Shown here: positions 1 to 9,834 of the stretch, in pieces
How the letters are laid out: every line of letters starts with the position of its first letter
Numbering within the stretch: the first letter of the stretch is position 1
NCBI GenBank assembly: GCA_024509875.1
Contig: JAMPIV010019064.1
Span: forward strand, 1 to 64,000
Reading direction: 5' to 3'
Source: Oreohelix idahoensis
Taxonomy: Eukaryota; Mollusca; Gastropoda; Stylommatophora; Oreohelicidae
Length of the DNA: 64,000 nt
Translations under genes and position numbers: made by a program
Notes under the pieces: model-generated
The model's input: only the letters and a program-made list of their open reading frames with translations
Database searches by the model: none
Told to the model about the DNA's origin: nothing

Positions 1-296
1 CTCAAGCTGTACGCCAATCGGCTTCTCTGCAATTATTGTTCTTTGTTATTAGTCAGGTTCCTTCTGTTTCAGGTTCTAACTTCTGTTTGTTCTCCATGCT
101 GAAGAGCTTTACCAAAATAAATGTCTCACAAAATCTTCAGCATCATTTTCCCTTGGGCGCACGCTCGCGGAGCTATGGAGCAACTCTCTAACATTCTGGC
201 CCTCTTGGAGGAAGCCGGATCCTAGCATTTCTATGCACTTGGCAGCGGTGGTAATCTCTGTGGAAAAACTTGTTTTTACAAGGTGAGGTTAATTAC

Positions 297-489
297 CCCA
301 TGCAATTTCTTCTTTATTGGTGGCCTTGTTCGACATGCCTGAAGCTTGCAGTTGGTCTATATTTTCTTTATTTGTCTCCACAGAGGCCTCAGGAGTGATG
401 TACTCACGGCAACTATAAATCTGGCATGTCAAATAACACAAAATAGAAATAAAAAAAAACGGTTTTGTAAGACATTTTGTAAACGCCAC
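297..489 (-). CDS. Possible first exon of a secreted-peptide gene
   Basis: The minus strand has an ATG at 489 followed by about 64 codons. The N-terminus has a basic start and a hydrophobic stretch (FFFISILCYLTC) that looks like a signal peptide, and a polar, acidic tail follows. The open frame runs into G|GTAATT at 297-295, a plausible 5-prime splice donor, so this could be an exon interrupted in phase 1, common for secreted-peptide genes. The unspliced frame stops two codons later. I do not recognise the family and see no convincing downstream exon. It could equally be a chance open frame in A/T-rich DNA. Confidence 0.22.
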
Positions 490-768
490 TGAAGGTGCAC
501 ACTTAATTCTAGCCTATTACTAAAAGTGTATTTCACTCACAAATGATTATTGGATAATTCCATTCTAAAGACTGTGCGATCTCAACGAGCCAAAATCACC
601 AACAATGGAGCAGACTGCCATGCCAAGGACAAAACACCAACAAAATTATGCAGCAAATGACATCGGTACATGACCTAATGTTTGGAAAAAAATTTACATA
701 TTTATATATTTAATTATTATAGGTATGTCAGTTAAGATACTTTAAATATAAAAATATCTTTGTATCTA

Positions 769-1420
769 CGAGGGTTGCTCAGAAAGTAATGCCCCACATT
801 TTTAAATTTTTTTTTTTTTTTTTTCTCGGAAACTATTCACAATGTATGAAATTTACGCACAGTATAACTGGATGTATCCTTTTCACATGCTATTTTTCCA
901 CATAATCTCCTTCCACTTCTACGACCTTACGTCAGCGCGAAACAAGGGCATGCATGTCTTCCCTGTACCAGCTCTCGTTTGCCTGTTTACGTAGCCATGT
1001 CCTCAACTGCACTAATCACGCTCTCGTCATCTACAAACCCTGATGTCCCACGCAGTCAGTCCATCCTTCATGGGCCAAAAAGATGAAAATCGGAAGGCGC
1101 CAGTATCAGGACTATAGGGGGGATGCGCGAGCACAGTCCAACCAAATTTGGGGCGATATGCCTCCAGATGAGTTATTCAGACTGTGTGATGGGCGGAATT
1201 GTCGTGCTGGGATCAGCAAAAATGTCTCTACTGCATTCCTGTTAGGACCGCAAACTCCCGGTAGCGCTGTTTGAGTTTGTTGAGGGTTTGATGTACGCGT
1301 CTGAATTGAATTGTCTCACCTCTGGGCATCACATCCACAAGATTAACTCCATCAATGTTCCCAAAAGACGGTGATCATGACCTTTAATTCTCCGGTGTTA
1401 TTTATGCGTATGAGGGAGTT
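769..1420 (-). pseudogene. mariner-like transposase remnant with one terminal inverted repeat
   Basis: A TA dinucleotide (767-768) precedes CGAGGGTTGCTCAGAAAGTA at 769, the typical outer end of a mariner inverted repeat, followed by a T-rich tract. On the minus strand, 1410 down to 840 gives broken mariner transposase C-terminal blocks: an FW-x-H block (VMITVFWEH), the region around the third catalytic aspartate (degenerate, with stops), and a C-terminal block near KQANESWYREDMHALVSR. Several stops and frameshifts interrupt it, and the N-terminal half and second inverted repeat are absent. This is a dead 5-prime-truncated copy. I infer mariner rather than Tc1 from the third-motif context and the C-terminal blocks. 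Confidence 0.7.
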
Positions 1421-2011
1421 GTCCCTTGAATTTTCTATTTTTATTCGTATGTATCCGACAATATTTGCTTACCTAGTTTTTCCTCGATATTTTTTTCCGC
1501 CTTGATGAAACTCCACTGGTTTCTGAAGAGACAAAGAAAGAATTAGACTATTGTTCCTCGTGCATGTCGTAGCAGGCGACTAATATGATATTGTGCATGC
1601 GGCTAACAGAAACCACTGCCGTGACAGCATATGACTACTTTGACGCATGCTCCCTGCAAGAGATCCAGCTGTAGTGATGAGTTCATGCTTCGAATGGGGC
1701 GAATATGGAAAAGTAGAAGAGTTCCAGTGTTTTACTTCGTCCTGCAGACCGTGCCTTCCTTTTTTTGGTCCAAATTGTTCATCGTTTAATGATTTATCTC
1801 CATATTTCTTTTTTTTAAATTTAAAGAATTTCGAAATCCTTGCTGTCACAAATAGATTGGTCTTATGACATTGTTCTGTTGTTTAGTGTCCGCCTCTCTG
1901 TCCAATGAGTGCCCGTTAATTACCTTTATTTATTTATTTGCTACTCGCAGGGATCATGTTCCCTTTATTATGTATTTAAGTGTTCACCCATTTGTGAATT
2001 TAACTTACCAG
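1421..2011. other. Unassigned DNA with a SINE-tail-like stretch
   Basis: I see no gene here. The stretch at about 1862-1940 (TGTCC...CTGTCCAATGAGTGC then TTAATTA and ATTTATTT runs) resembles 9753-9815, so it is probably a 3-prime fragment of a dispersed SINE-like repeat. The piece at 1580-1620 resembles 13355-13400 (around TAATATGAT and GGCTAAC/GGCAAC), a second dispersed repeat of unknown type. Five bases, TCTAC at 2012-2016, are the target duplication of the adjoining LTR element E1. Confidence 0.3.
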
Positions 2012-2016
2012 TCTAC

Positions 2017-3859
2017 TGTCGTGTGGTGTGGTGCTGGGGCAACTACGACAGTAGTTTTTGCCAGGAATAGTCTATGAGATATTAGATATAAGGTCTCTAG
2101 AAATTGGCTCGTTAAGAAAGAAAAAAAGACCTATTCGAGATAGGGACAAGAAGACAGGAATGCGAATGCTTTCCACTAGACAGTGTTTTCTAATAAATTA
2201 TGGAAAGAGTTCTGTTTCCCCACGACCTTAGCTTCTGCCCTTAGATCCCGTAAAGAAAAAGCCCCCCAACCTCATCTGAGTAGAGAAAGGTTCCTATAGG
2301 TGAATATGTAACACCGACAGCACGAGTGATACATTAACAAACTCTTGATAATGATCAACTGATCGTTGGGTTTATTAATGAAATATCCACACATATAGGG
2401 TTAGTAATGGTTAGAACGTGATGATGGTGAAAGACGATTCACACAAAACACACACAGATGAGATAATAAAATTACAGTTAATTAAGTAATAGTTAATTAA
2501 GGATGAACTGGTGTAGAGTGAAATGATGATGTGATATGATACGTGTTACCAAAATGGTGAGTACTCTACACAGTCCATGTGTCTCTAAATGCTTCTCCTA
2601 GATATGAGGATTCACACGTATGCATAAAATGTCCCAAGTTGTTATACGTTATGTCGAATGGGGTATCTCTAAGTCGAGGACGTTCTGATGAATACTGTTG
2701 TCGTACGGAGAACGCTGACGAGATATTTATGTATATTCCTTCACTGTTTGAGTATATCTCTGTAGTGTGGATCAACAGTTAATAGTTGTCATATGAACAA
2801 AAGGTCTGTGGTCTAATCTCCCGACGGTACTGGTCAGACTGGATATCTTCACGAAATGTTAGTGATATGTAGACTCATAATCTTGCGTATGTAGTCGTGA
2901 TTCATATACTTTCGAGTCTGCTTCATAAAATGCGCTTAAGAGTGTGTTGCACGTGGTATAAATATGCGATTCCTCTTTTGAGCTCTTTTGCTTGACTTCA
3001 GATAATAATGATCTTTCGAGTGATTAGAGTTTATGATGACTCTGTATTGAACTTGTGATAACGATGTATTGAATTTGTGATAACTCTGTATTGAACTTGT
3101 GAGCAAGCAGTATACGGTGACGAAAAATGCTGCGTCCACCTTATGACTTGTGGGTGAGACAATATTCCTTTTAAATTGAGGAATGAAAGATGTCCTATGG
3201 CGAATTCTGCTAGCCAAATGTCCGTTTTTGATAACTTATTTCTGGTTAGACGTCAGACACGTTGCGTGTAGACTCAGACTTCTGATGAACTTCTTTTCCC
3301 TTCGCAAAATCCTTTAAGAACACAATTAATCACGGAACTGAATTATCATCCACTCTGAATAAACACGTGTATTAGGCTATGCGTTTTTGGGTTTGATCTC
3401 TTCCTCACAAGGTAAAAACCTGTACTGCCTCACTCTAGTAGATTATGCGGTATTATATATTTCTGGAAGTCACCCTGCCCAAGCTGGGCGTCCAATGTGG
3501 TCAACCCACGCTTGTCTGAACCGCGGCCACGTTTTTCCCTGGCCAATCTGGGCGTCCAATGTGGTGTCACAGAAATTACAGTTTGATTAGGATGACCATA
3601 TGTGTTTTTACCAGATTTATCACGATACAATGTGGGCTTCAAATGATAATGTCAGGCATGTGGACTCAATCAAAGGACTTTATTTCCCCCGATGAAAGAA
3701 CAAATGTGGTTCTCTAGATACCGGTCGCGAGTAATCACAACAATGAAATAGCAAATGTGGATCGCAAATATGAGATGAGAGAGCAAATGTCGGAGAAAAT
3801 ACAGTATGAAGAATGTAGGAAAAGATGGAGCAATAAGGCCTTTGCGCTCGTTTATCACA
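2017..3859 (-). repeat. E1 3-prime LTR (1843 bp)
   Basis: Read on the minus strand it begins TGTGATAAACG at 3859 and ends CACGACA at 2017. The segments 2017-2150 and 3441-3859 match the other LTR (8890-9441) nearly base for base. The first block is identical by eye and the second shows only a few substitutions. The intervening 2151-3440 has no counterpart in the other LTR. Confidence 0.92.
2151..3440. other. 1.29-kb segment present only in the E1 3-prime LTR
   Basis: The 5-prime LTR joins directly across this segment at GGGACAAG|ATTATGCGG, with a single G shared at the junction. I see no terminal inverted repeats, poly-A tail or coding capacity inside, which argues against a simple transposon insertion and for a deletion in the 5-prime LTR. 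A short imperfect repeat (GTATTGAACTTGTGATAAC, three copies) lies at about 3041-3103. The related E2/S2 family has LTRs of about 1.88 kb, close to the long E1 LTR, which supports the long form being ancestral (inference). Confidence 0.6.
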
Positions 3860-3879
3860 ATAGCCCCTCCTCAAGTGTG
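3860..3879 (-). promoter_or_regulatory. E1 polypurine tract
   Basis: On the minus strand CACTTGAGGAGGGGCTAT directly abuts the 3-prime LTR start. The core ACTTGAGGAGGGGCT is also found immediately before the E2 3-prime LTR at 38887-38902, so the plus-strand priming site is conserved between the two elements. Confidence 0.8.
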
Positions 3880-3925
3880 ATGTCAATCGTACTCAGGAGA
3901 GCTTAGACTTCTTGCTCGGGATTCT

Positions 3926-4372
3926 TTAATCCTTTTCCTCATCTTCGTTTTTCTCTCCGGTTTCCACCCTTTCCTCTACTTGTCCGTGCTCTTCGTCCTG
4001 CCTCATAGGATGACGGCTTAAAAAATCCGCTCCTACGTTATGTTTTCCTTGGATATAGTCCACTTGGAACGTGTAAGGTTGTAGAACAAGCGACCACCTC
4101 ATCAGTCTAGCATTCAAATTCTTTGAATTGGCGAGGAAGGTCAGAGGTTGGTGATCACTCTGGATTGTAAATTTCCTTCCGTACAGGTATGCTTGAAATT
4201 TTTGTATTCCCCAGACGAGGGACAAACATTCCTTTTCGATTGTGGAATAGTTTTGTTCTGCTCGGTTTAACTTCCGACTCGCATATGCGACCGGAAATAG
4301 ATTTGGGGGGCTTCTGTCATCTGGCTGTAGTAATGTAGCCCCGATTCCAATGTTACTGGCATCTGTGCGCAA
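3926..4372 (-). pseudogene. E1 RNase H domain
   Basis: A 148-codon frame carries the retroelement RNase H landmarks in order: RTDASNIGIG (first Asp), the YSTIEKECLSLVWG helix (Glu), the SDHQPL block (second Asp) and VGADFLSRH (last Asp). It is out of frame with the preceding RT block at 4383-4649, so at least one indel separates them near 4375. The C-terminus is acidic (runs of E and D) and the frame ends about 45 bases before the polypurine tract. Its role in an intact element is removal of the RNA strand and primers during reverse transcription. Confidence 0.88.
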
Positions 4373-4382
4373 GATGAATTTT

Positions 4383-4712
4383 CTAGTTAAATCCGGAAGC
4401 CGTAAAATAGGTTTTGTGGTGAGTTTTCTCTTTTAAGAGTGCATATGCATGTTCACATTCTGCTGACCATGTCACTTTATCTGGGTTTCCTTTCTTGGTT
4501 AGCGACGTAAGCGGCGCACAGAGGCTATTAAAATCCTTTATATATCTCTGGTAGAATCCACAGAGAGATACAAATGACCGGACATCCCTTTTAGTGGACG
4601 GTCTCGGTGCATTTCTCAGCTTCTCAACGTTTCGAGTCTCGGGAAACATGGTCCCATGGGATATAGTATGTCCTAGGAATTCTAGCTGTTCACACCCAAT
4701 TTGACATTTGGT
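4383..4712 (-). pseudogene. E1 RT thumb/connection region
   Basis: Codons from about 4712 to 4383 contain the conserved RT C-terminal block (RDVRSFVSLCGFYQRYIKDF, then a TKKGNPDKVTW motif) that matches E2 residues around 258-297 of its RT frame. It is frameshifted relative to the upstream IN-RT frame (break near 4712, inside the segment equivalent to KCQI-CEQLEFLGH) and again before RNase H. Confidence 0.82.
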
Positions 4713-6519
4713 TGGGCGGGGCGGTTAGTCCCGCTTCTCTGAGTCTGTTAAACAGCAAGGATAGCGCTGATATATGTTTTTCAAACGATTCAGTAGCTAC
4801 TAGGATATCATCCATAAAATTGCTGATGGCGGGATGATTCAAAGGATCCAATAACTTTCGCATCATCCTTGTGAAGACACTAGGAGCATTGTTCAGTCCA
4901 AATGGCATCACATTAAATTCGAAGTGTCCATCTGGAGTACTGAAGGCTAACAGATTCCTCACCTCAGCTTTTACCGGTATTTGATAGTACCCTTTACTGA
5001 GGTCGATCTTTGAAAAATAGCGAGCCCTGCTCAGCTTAGTAAATAGCTGGTTCTGGTCCGGTAACGGTTCTGGCTGGAACTGTGTTAACGCATTCAGCTG
5101 TCGGTAGTCGATGCACAGGCGGTGTTCTCCACTGGGTTTGCGTAACAGCACCACTCCCGCACTGTAAGGGGACTCCGACTTCGAAATTATGCCTTCCTTA
5201 AGTAAGTAATCAATTTCTTGCTTTAATGCCGTCGCCTTGGCATACGGAATCGGATAGGTTCTCATTCGGACGGGCGTAGGATCCGTGACTTCCATGTCAA
5301 ACTCCATCAGGTTTGTCCGGCCCGGTTTGTCTGTCAGAGAGTCGGCGTGGTTTTCCATCAATCTCCTCACACTTTCTTGCTGGGCTTCCGTTAGGGTGGA
5401 GCTTATTTTCACATCTAAATGTGATTCCTCCTGTTTCACCGGGTACTCTATGGATGATAATGGCTCTTCTTCCATTTGCATAGCAATGGCCATAGTCATG
5501 AGGTGCGCTGGTTCGGCAGGGGCTCGCTCATAAAACTTCTTAAGCAGATTTAAGTGATAAATTTTGTGCTTTCCGTTCACGGCGATTTTATAGTTGGTGC
5601 GAGAAATCTTTTCCGCCACTTTGTAGGGTCCCCTCCAGCAAATCTGCAATTTATTACTGCTACTTGGCAGAAGAAGTAGCACCTTCTCTCCTACTGCTAG
5701 TTCTCGGTCCTTCGCATTGCGATTGTAATATTTGGCATGTTTCCGCCTAGCCTCCCGTACTTTCGCTGTGGCTAATTCCCAGCCAGTCTTCAGGCGTTGT
5801 TTCAAGTCTGTGACGTACTGGAAGGCTGATGTGACAGTGTCGTCTGCCTTGGCATCTGTCCATGTTCTTAGTAATGCTTCTAATGGACCTTTAATAGGTC
5901 TTCCGAAGAGTAATGTGGCCGGAGGAACTCCAGTTGACGCATGCGGTACTTCCCTATAAGCAAATAATGCGGCAGGAAGATACTGATCCCAAGTTTCTGG
6001 CTTCTCCTGTGCCAACTTCCGAAGAATAGAGGTGAGCGTCCCGTTAAACCGCTCTACTTGCCCGTTACTTTGGGGGTGATAGGGCGAAGTATGGATATGC
6101 CTAGTCTTGAATATTCTAAGCACCTCCTCTGTCAACTTGCCTCTAAATTGTGACCCGTTGTCTGTGAGAATTTCATGCGGGAAGCCCAATCTAGTAAAGA
6201 TATTCAGTAAAGCGTCAGCTACATGCACTGAGTCGCATGCTGGCATGGCTATGGCTTCGCCCCACATGGAACAGGTGTCCACTAAGGTAAGGATATGGGA
6301 GTTCCTCTTCTTAGTTTTCAGCAGAGGTCCAATTATATCCACGGCCACTCTTTCAAATGGGGTGCCCAAGATTGGCATCTCCCCAAGGGTCGCGGGTGCC
6401 GTCCAGTGTTTTGGTGCAACTTTCTGGCACTGAGGACAAGACTTGACGAAACGTTCAATGTCGCCGGTGATCCCTGGCCAATAATAGTGGCAGGCAATCC
6501 TTTGAGTCGTGGCGCTCAT
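4690..6519 (-). CDS. pol: E1 integrase core, GPY module and reverse transcriptase (609 aa open frame)
   Basis: A single frame holds integrase followed by RT. Integrase: the CPQC half of the zinc motif (residues 28-31), then D61 (AVDIIGPL), D120 (LTDNGSQF) and E156 (NGQVERFNG). The last two are 35 residues apart, the canonical DD35E spacing. A GPY motif is at 298-300. RT follows: YPIPYAKA near 422, LCIDYRQLN near 468, the catalytic Asp in KIDLSKGYYQIP (506), and FMDD at 568-571. The frame continues from the overlapping 6516-7439 frame, which supplies the histidines of the integrase zinc domain. A frameshift ends it at the start of the RT thumb. Integrase upstream of RT defines the unusual order of this element. 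Confidence 0.93.
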   Translation of the reverse strand: MSATTQRIACHYYWPGITGDIERFVKSCPQCQKVAPKHWTAPATLGEMPILGTPFERVAVDIIGPLLKTKKRNSHILTLVDTCSMWGEAIAMPACDSVHVADALLNIFTRLGFPHEILTDNGSQFRGKLTEEVLRIFKTRHIHTSPYHPQSNGQVERFNGTLTSILRKLAQEKPETWDQYLPAALFAYREVPHASTGVPPATLLFGRPIKGPLEALLRTWTDAKADDTVTSAFQYVTDLKQRLKTGWELATAKVREARRKHAKYYNRNAKDRELAVGEKVLLLLPSSSNKLQICWRGPYKVAEKISRTNYKIAVNGKHKIYHLNLLKKFYERAPAEPAHLMTMAIAMQMEEEPLSSIEYPVKQEESHLDVKISSTLTEAQQESVRRLMENHADSLTDKPGRTNLMEFDMEVTDPTPVRMRTYPIPYAKATALKQEIDYLLKEGIISKSESPYSAGVVLLRKPSGEHRLCIDYRQLNALTQFQPEPLPDQNQLFTKLSRARYFSKIDLSKGYYQIPVKAEVRNLLAFSTPDGHFEFNVMPFGLNNAPSVFTRMMRKLLDPLNHPAISNFMDDILVATESFEKHISALSLLFNRLREAGLTAPPNQMSNWV

Positions 6520-7439
6520 TCCATGTGTCCACTAAATGGGATAGAGTGGCCCATCTCAAGCACCTGGTTCCTATAGGTTGCAGGAACTACTAATTGGTTG
6601 TGTTCCTGTCCTTCATTTCCAGCTCGGCGATACATCAATCCATTTTTCATAAAGAAGTCTCCCTTGGTAGGTGGTTTGTGTGTTCTAGGTAATTTTTTAA
6701 AACAGGGCGCCAGTGTGGAATCTTCCATTTGGGCCCTCTTCAATTCCTCGGGGAGGATATTGGTAGGAGGTTCCTGCTCTGCGTCTTTTCTTGACTGTCC
6801 TCTAGTCTGTACGGCCGCCATGACTAGTGGTTGAGTAGGTTCTCCAAGGAACACATATCTACATCCCAAGATTAAAGAGTAGATTGGTTCTTCCATGATA
6901 GCTGCACGAATCTCTCCTGTCACATAACGAGATTCCACTCTGATAAGTGCAATTGGCAGTGTCATGGGTGCAACATCCTTCGTCGGACCTTGGATGTCGA
7001 CACTCTCTTCTGTTATCTGGTCAGGGGTGACAAGAGATGCCCTGACCACCGCATCAAAAGCAAGTCCTGTGTCATAAAGGCACTCCACAGATTGTCCGTT
7101 TACGAGGACTGATTCGATGACAGGAGGATGAGAAACGTTTCCGGTTCTCTGCTCCTTCCGGGGTGACGATTTTGTCTGCAGACAGGCAGCATGTTGGGGA
7201 GGAGGTCTGCGCTTGCACTCATTAGTGTTGTGATTGTTCAAGCGACAGTACTTGCACCATTTATCTCCCTGTCTCTGGTGTGGCGCAGCATTTTTCTTGT
7301 TTTGCTCTTTGTAGTTATCTTGTTTTGCGTGCTGTTTATGCGAGATGTGTGGTCCTTTGCTTTGTTGGTCTGGTTGGGAGCGAGCAGGTTGCTTTGGCGC
7401 CTGATCCGAAAACTTCTTTCTGGCTCCTTGAGACTCCAT
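6516..7439 (-). CDS. E1 nucleocapsid, protease and integrase N-terminus (307 aa open frame)
   Basis: Residues 62-75 form a CCHC zinc knuckle with CX2CX4HX4C spacing (CKYC...H...C), the Gag RNA-binding motif. An aspartic protease domain follows with LYDTGLAFD (DTG at 123-125) and the hydrophobic ILGCRYVFLG block near 190-199. Residues 225-307 enter the integrase N-terminal domain (H298 of GHSIPFSGH). The frame ends at residue 307 and overlaps the next frame by four bases. In E2 these segments are continuous in one 929-aa frame, so the break is probably a single-base indel near 6520. Confidence 0.9.
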   Translation of the reverse strand: MESQGARKKFSDQAPKQPARSQPDQQSKGPHISHKQHAKQDNYKEQNKKNAAPHQRQGDKWCKYCRLNNHNTNECKRRPPPQHAACLQTKSSPRKEQRTGNVSHPPVIESVLVNGQSVECLYDTGLAFDAVVRASLVTPDQITEESVDIQGPTKDVAPMTLPIALIRVESRYVTGEIRAAIMEEPIYSLILGCRYVFLGEPTQPLVMAAVQTRGQSRKDAEQEPPTNILPEELKRAQMEDSTLAPCFKKLPRTHKPPTKGDFFMKNGLMYRRAGNEGQEHNQLVVPATYRNQVLEMGHSIPFSGHME

Positions 7440-8373
7440 GAGAGCATTTTGGAATCGCTCTGCCAGTGTAAGAATATTTTCTAACCGGTCAGCGCCGTTT
7501 TTCAGTGAGAAATCTACGCATTTCCACCGACATAGATTCTTTCAGTTGCTCTATCACAATCAGCTCTTTCAACCCGTCATAGTTCTCGGCAAAGTTTCCC
7601 AGTGTACACCACTTCACTAGGTAGTCTTTAATACGGGCTGCGAACTGTGAGAAAGTCTCTCCTGCATCCTTCCTAGAACCTCGAAATTTTTTCCGGTAAG
7701 CCTCTGAATGAAGCTCGTACCTCACCAAGAGAGCTTTTTTTTCAATGCCTGAGTCATCTTGCTCTCCGGCCGGAAGTTTATTAAAAAACTTCGTAGGCGG
7801 CTCCTCTTAGGCCCTGGGAAAGTTTCAAGTTCCACTTCCGTTCTTCAAGTCCAAACCCTGTTGCAAAGCGTTCAAAGCGGTCTAAAAAGGCGTCCAGGGT
7901 ATCATTCCTTTCTGAAAAAGGTTCCAGCGGAAAGTTCATGGCATTGGGTGGCGCAGGTTGCGAAGTAGGCACACCATCTGAGCGGGGTGAGTACCCTCCA
8001 TCACAGTTGGAAGCCGCTGCACTTTTTGCCAGCTCTATTTGATTGGTCTGTCCCTGGATTTCCAGTTGCTTCATCATAAGTGCATGCTCTGCTGCGGCTT
8101 TCTCTTTTCACTCCGCTGCTTCTGCTGCTTCTTTCCGCTCCGCTGCTTCTGCTGCGGCTTTCTCTTTCCGCTCCGCTGCTTCTGCTGCGGCCTTCTCTTT
8201 CCGCTCCGCTGCTTCTGCTGCGGCCTTCTCCATTGTAAGTTTCTGCATTTCCATCTCTCTTTCATGGAGTTTATCAGTTCCTCGCTTACATATTTCATCA
8301 GGTCTTTTCCACTTAACCCGAATTCACGCCCTGCCTCCATCAAACTATTTCTAATTTTCGCAGCATCTGCCAT
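7440..8373 (-). pseudogene. gag: E1 Gag matrix/capsid region, frameshifted
   Basis: The start is placed at ATG 8373 because the product (MADAAKIRNSLMEAGREFG) aligns with the start of E2 Gag (MAEIVKLKAALGEAGRDLG). Next comes an Ala/Glu/Lys-rich predicted coiled coil built from an 11-residue repeat (EKAAAEAAERK) encoded by a 33-nt tandem array at about 8098-8235. The capsid-like block is split over 7781-8077 (FPLEPFSERNDTLDAFLDRFERFA, then WNLKLSQGLRG) and 7489-7728 (ALLVRYELHSEAYRKKFRGSR, then MIEQLKESM in the E2 equivalent). At least three indels separate the pieces. In an intact copy this would build the virus-like particle. Confidence 0.82.
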
Positions 8374-8865
8374 GATATGCAGTACGGGTTTGCGAAGGGA
8401 AAAATTGGCAGTGACCTCCAAACAAATTTAATAGACTCGCACAAGTAATTATCTCTTTAAAACCAGCTAGGTTTAAATTAGTAATCAAGTTCAAATAGTT
8501 CTTAAAAATCACTCACTCAGCGTATTCTGAAAAATTAATTAACAGATTATCTCGAAGTTTCTATGAAAAATTTACTAAATATTTATGATAACAGTTTCTC
8601 CAGCAGTTACTGAAAAAAAAAAAATTTTCAGTTCCCTACAGTATCCTCTGTTCTCAAAAAGTGTTTACTCTGTCCGTTTGATACTCAATTTAAAAAGTAT
8701 CACTCGTGCTTTAGAGATATAAATTATCCCCCCTATGAAATAGACAAATTATAGTAAGTGTCAGTCTAGGAGATAATCCCTCGAAATGCCAACAAATTTT
8801 GCAATTATCGCAATTGTAAAGCAGGGATGAAAATGTGATTTATCACACTTCTAAGTCCGGGTTCA

Positions 8866-8885
8866 CTAATCCCAAGACGAGCCCA
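8866..8885 (-). promoter_or_regulatory. E1 primer binding site, tRNA-Pro-like
   Basis: On the minus strand, four bases after the 5-prime LTR end, TGGGCTCGTCTTGGGATTAG resembles the complement of a tRNA-Pro 3-prime end (TGGGGGCTCGTCCGGGAT), with two bases missing and a TT in place of the second C of CGTCC. E2 has the exact tRNA-Pro sequence at the same place, so common ancestry is likely. Whether the altered site still primes from tRNA-Pro is unknown. Confidence 0.6.
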
Positions 8886-8889
8886 CAAT

Positions 8890-9441
8890 TGTCGTGTGGT
8901 GTGGTGCTGGGGCAACTACGACAGTAGTTTTTGCCAGGAATAGTCTATGAGATATTAGATATAAGGTCTCTAGAAATTGGCTCGTTAAGAAAGAAAAAAA
9001 GACCTATTCGAGATAGGGACAAGATTATGCGGTACTATATATTTCTGGAAGTCACCCTGCCCAAGCTGGGCGTCCAATGTGGTCAACCCACGCTTGTCTG
9101 AACAGCGGCCACGTTTTCCCCTGGCCAATCTGGGCGTCCAATGTGGTGTCACAGAAATTACAGTTTGATTAGGATGACCATATGTGTTTTTACCAGATTT
9201 ATCACGATACAATGTGGGCTTCAAATGATAATGTCAGGCATGTGGACTCAATCAAAGGACTTTATTTCCCCCGATGAAAGAACAAATGTGGTTCTCTAGA
9301 TACCGGTCGCGAGTAATCACAACAATGAAATAGCAAATGTGGATCGCAAATATGAGATGAGAGAGCAAATGTCGGAGAAAATACAGTATGAAGAATGTAG
9401 GAAAAGATGGAGCAATAAGGCCTTTGCGCTCGTTTATCACA
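8890..9441 (-). repeat. E1 5-prime LTR (552 bp, internally deleted form)
   Basis: It starts and ends at the same TG...CA boundaries as 2017-3859 and matches it closely outside the missing 1.29 kb. TCTAC at 9442-9446 directly follows. If promoter elements lie in the missing part, this copy could be transcriptionally weak. Confidence 0.9.
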
Positions 9442-9589
9442 TCTACCATGTGTTGTTTATCTTCCTCTACACATTACTAGACACAAGTATTGCGGCCTTT
9501 ATTTAGGTTATACTTTGTGACTGGAAAGTTATTTTAGTGACTGAATCTTTAAATGTCTGGGTCGTTCACGCATCCTATATCCGTAGCTG

Positions 9590-9834
9590 TCTAGGTGTCG
9601 TGAGAATAACCCCGGCCAATGAAGCATTTTGGTGTGTTAAATTGGCTGTGCGTCTTTTCACTATTTACTTTCACAACAAGACGATGACGCCGTTTGGGTA
9701 GTCTTTGGTTCGATTCCTGGTTGGCCTATCACTTATATTTCTTTTATGTTGTCCTCTTTTCTGTCCAACGAGTGCATGTTAATTATTTATATATATTTAT
9801 TGTTATGACATTGACAACTCCCTCACGTACCCCT
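9590..9834 (+). repeat. tRNA-derived SINE fragment
   Basis: A tRNA-like head is suggested by GTGTTAAATTGGCTGTGCGTC near 9641 (box A-like) and TGGTTCGATTCC near 9706 (box B-like), with GACGATGACGCCGTT between. The body shares this last block with 16785-16810 and the tail CTGTCCAACGAGTGC with 1895-1910. This supports a dispersed SINE family rather than a tRNA gene. The boundaries are approximate. Confidence 0.4.

Larger units (their letters stand above)
2017..9441 (-). mobile_element. E1: Ty3/gypsy-like LTR retrotransposon with integrase before RT (Gmr1-type order)
   Basis: A complete insertion on the minus strand. Both outer ends are TG...CA, and TCTAC flanks it at 2012-2016 and 9442-9446 as a 5-bp target duplication. 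The internal order read on the minus strand is Gag, CCHC knuckle, DTG protease, integrase (HHCC then DD35E), GPY module, RT (FMDD), RNase H, then a purine tract. Integrase precedes RT, opposite to standard Ty3/gypsy. The LTR pair is unequal (1843 and 552 bp) because a 1.29-kb segment is present only in the 3-prime copy. Coding frames are broken by several indels, so this copy is probably inactive. Proteins are most like E2 in this window. Confidence 0.93.

Noticed and set aside
5285..6576. Several antisense frames over E1 pol (5285-5533, 5732-5959, 6107-6433, 6295-6576)
   Set aside because: They mirror a strongly conserved pol frame and have no domain of their own.
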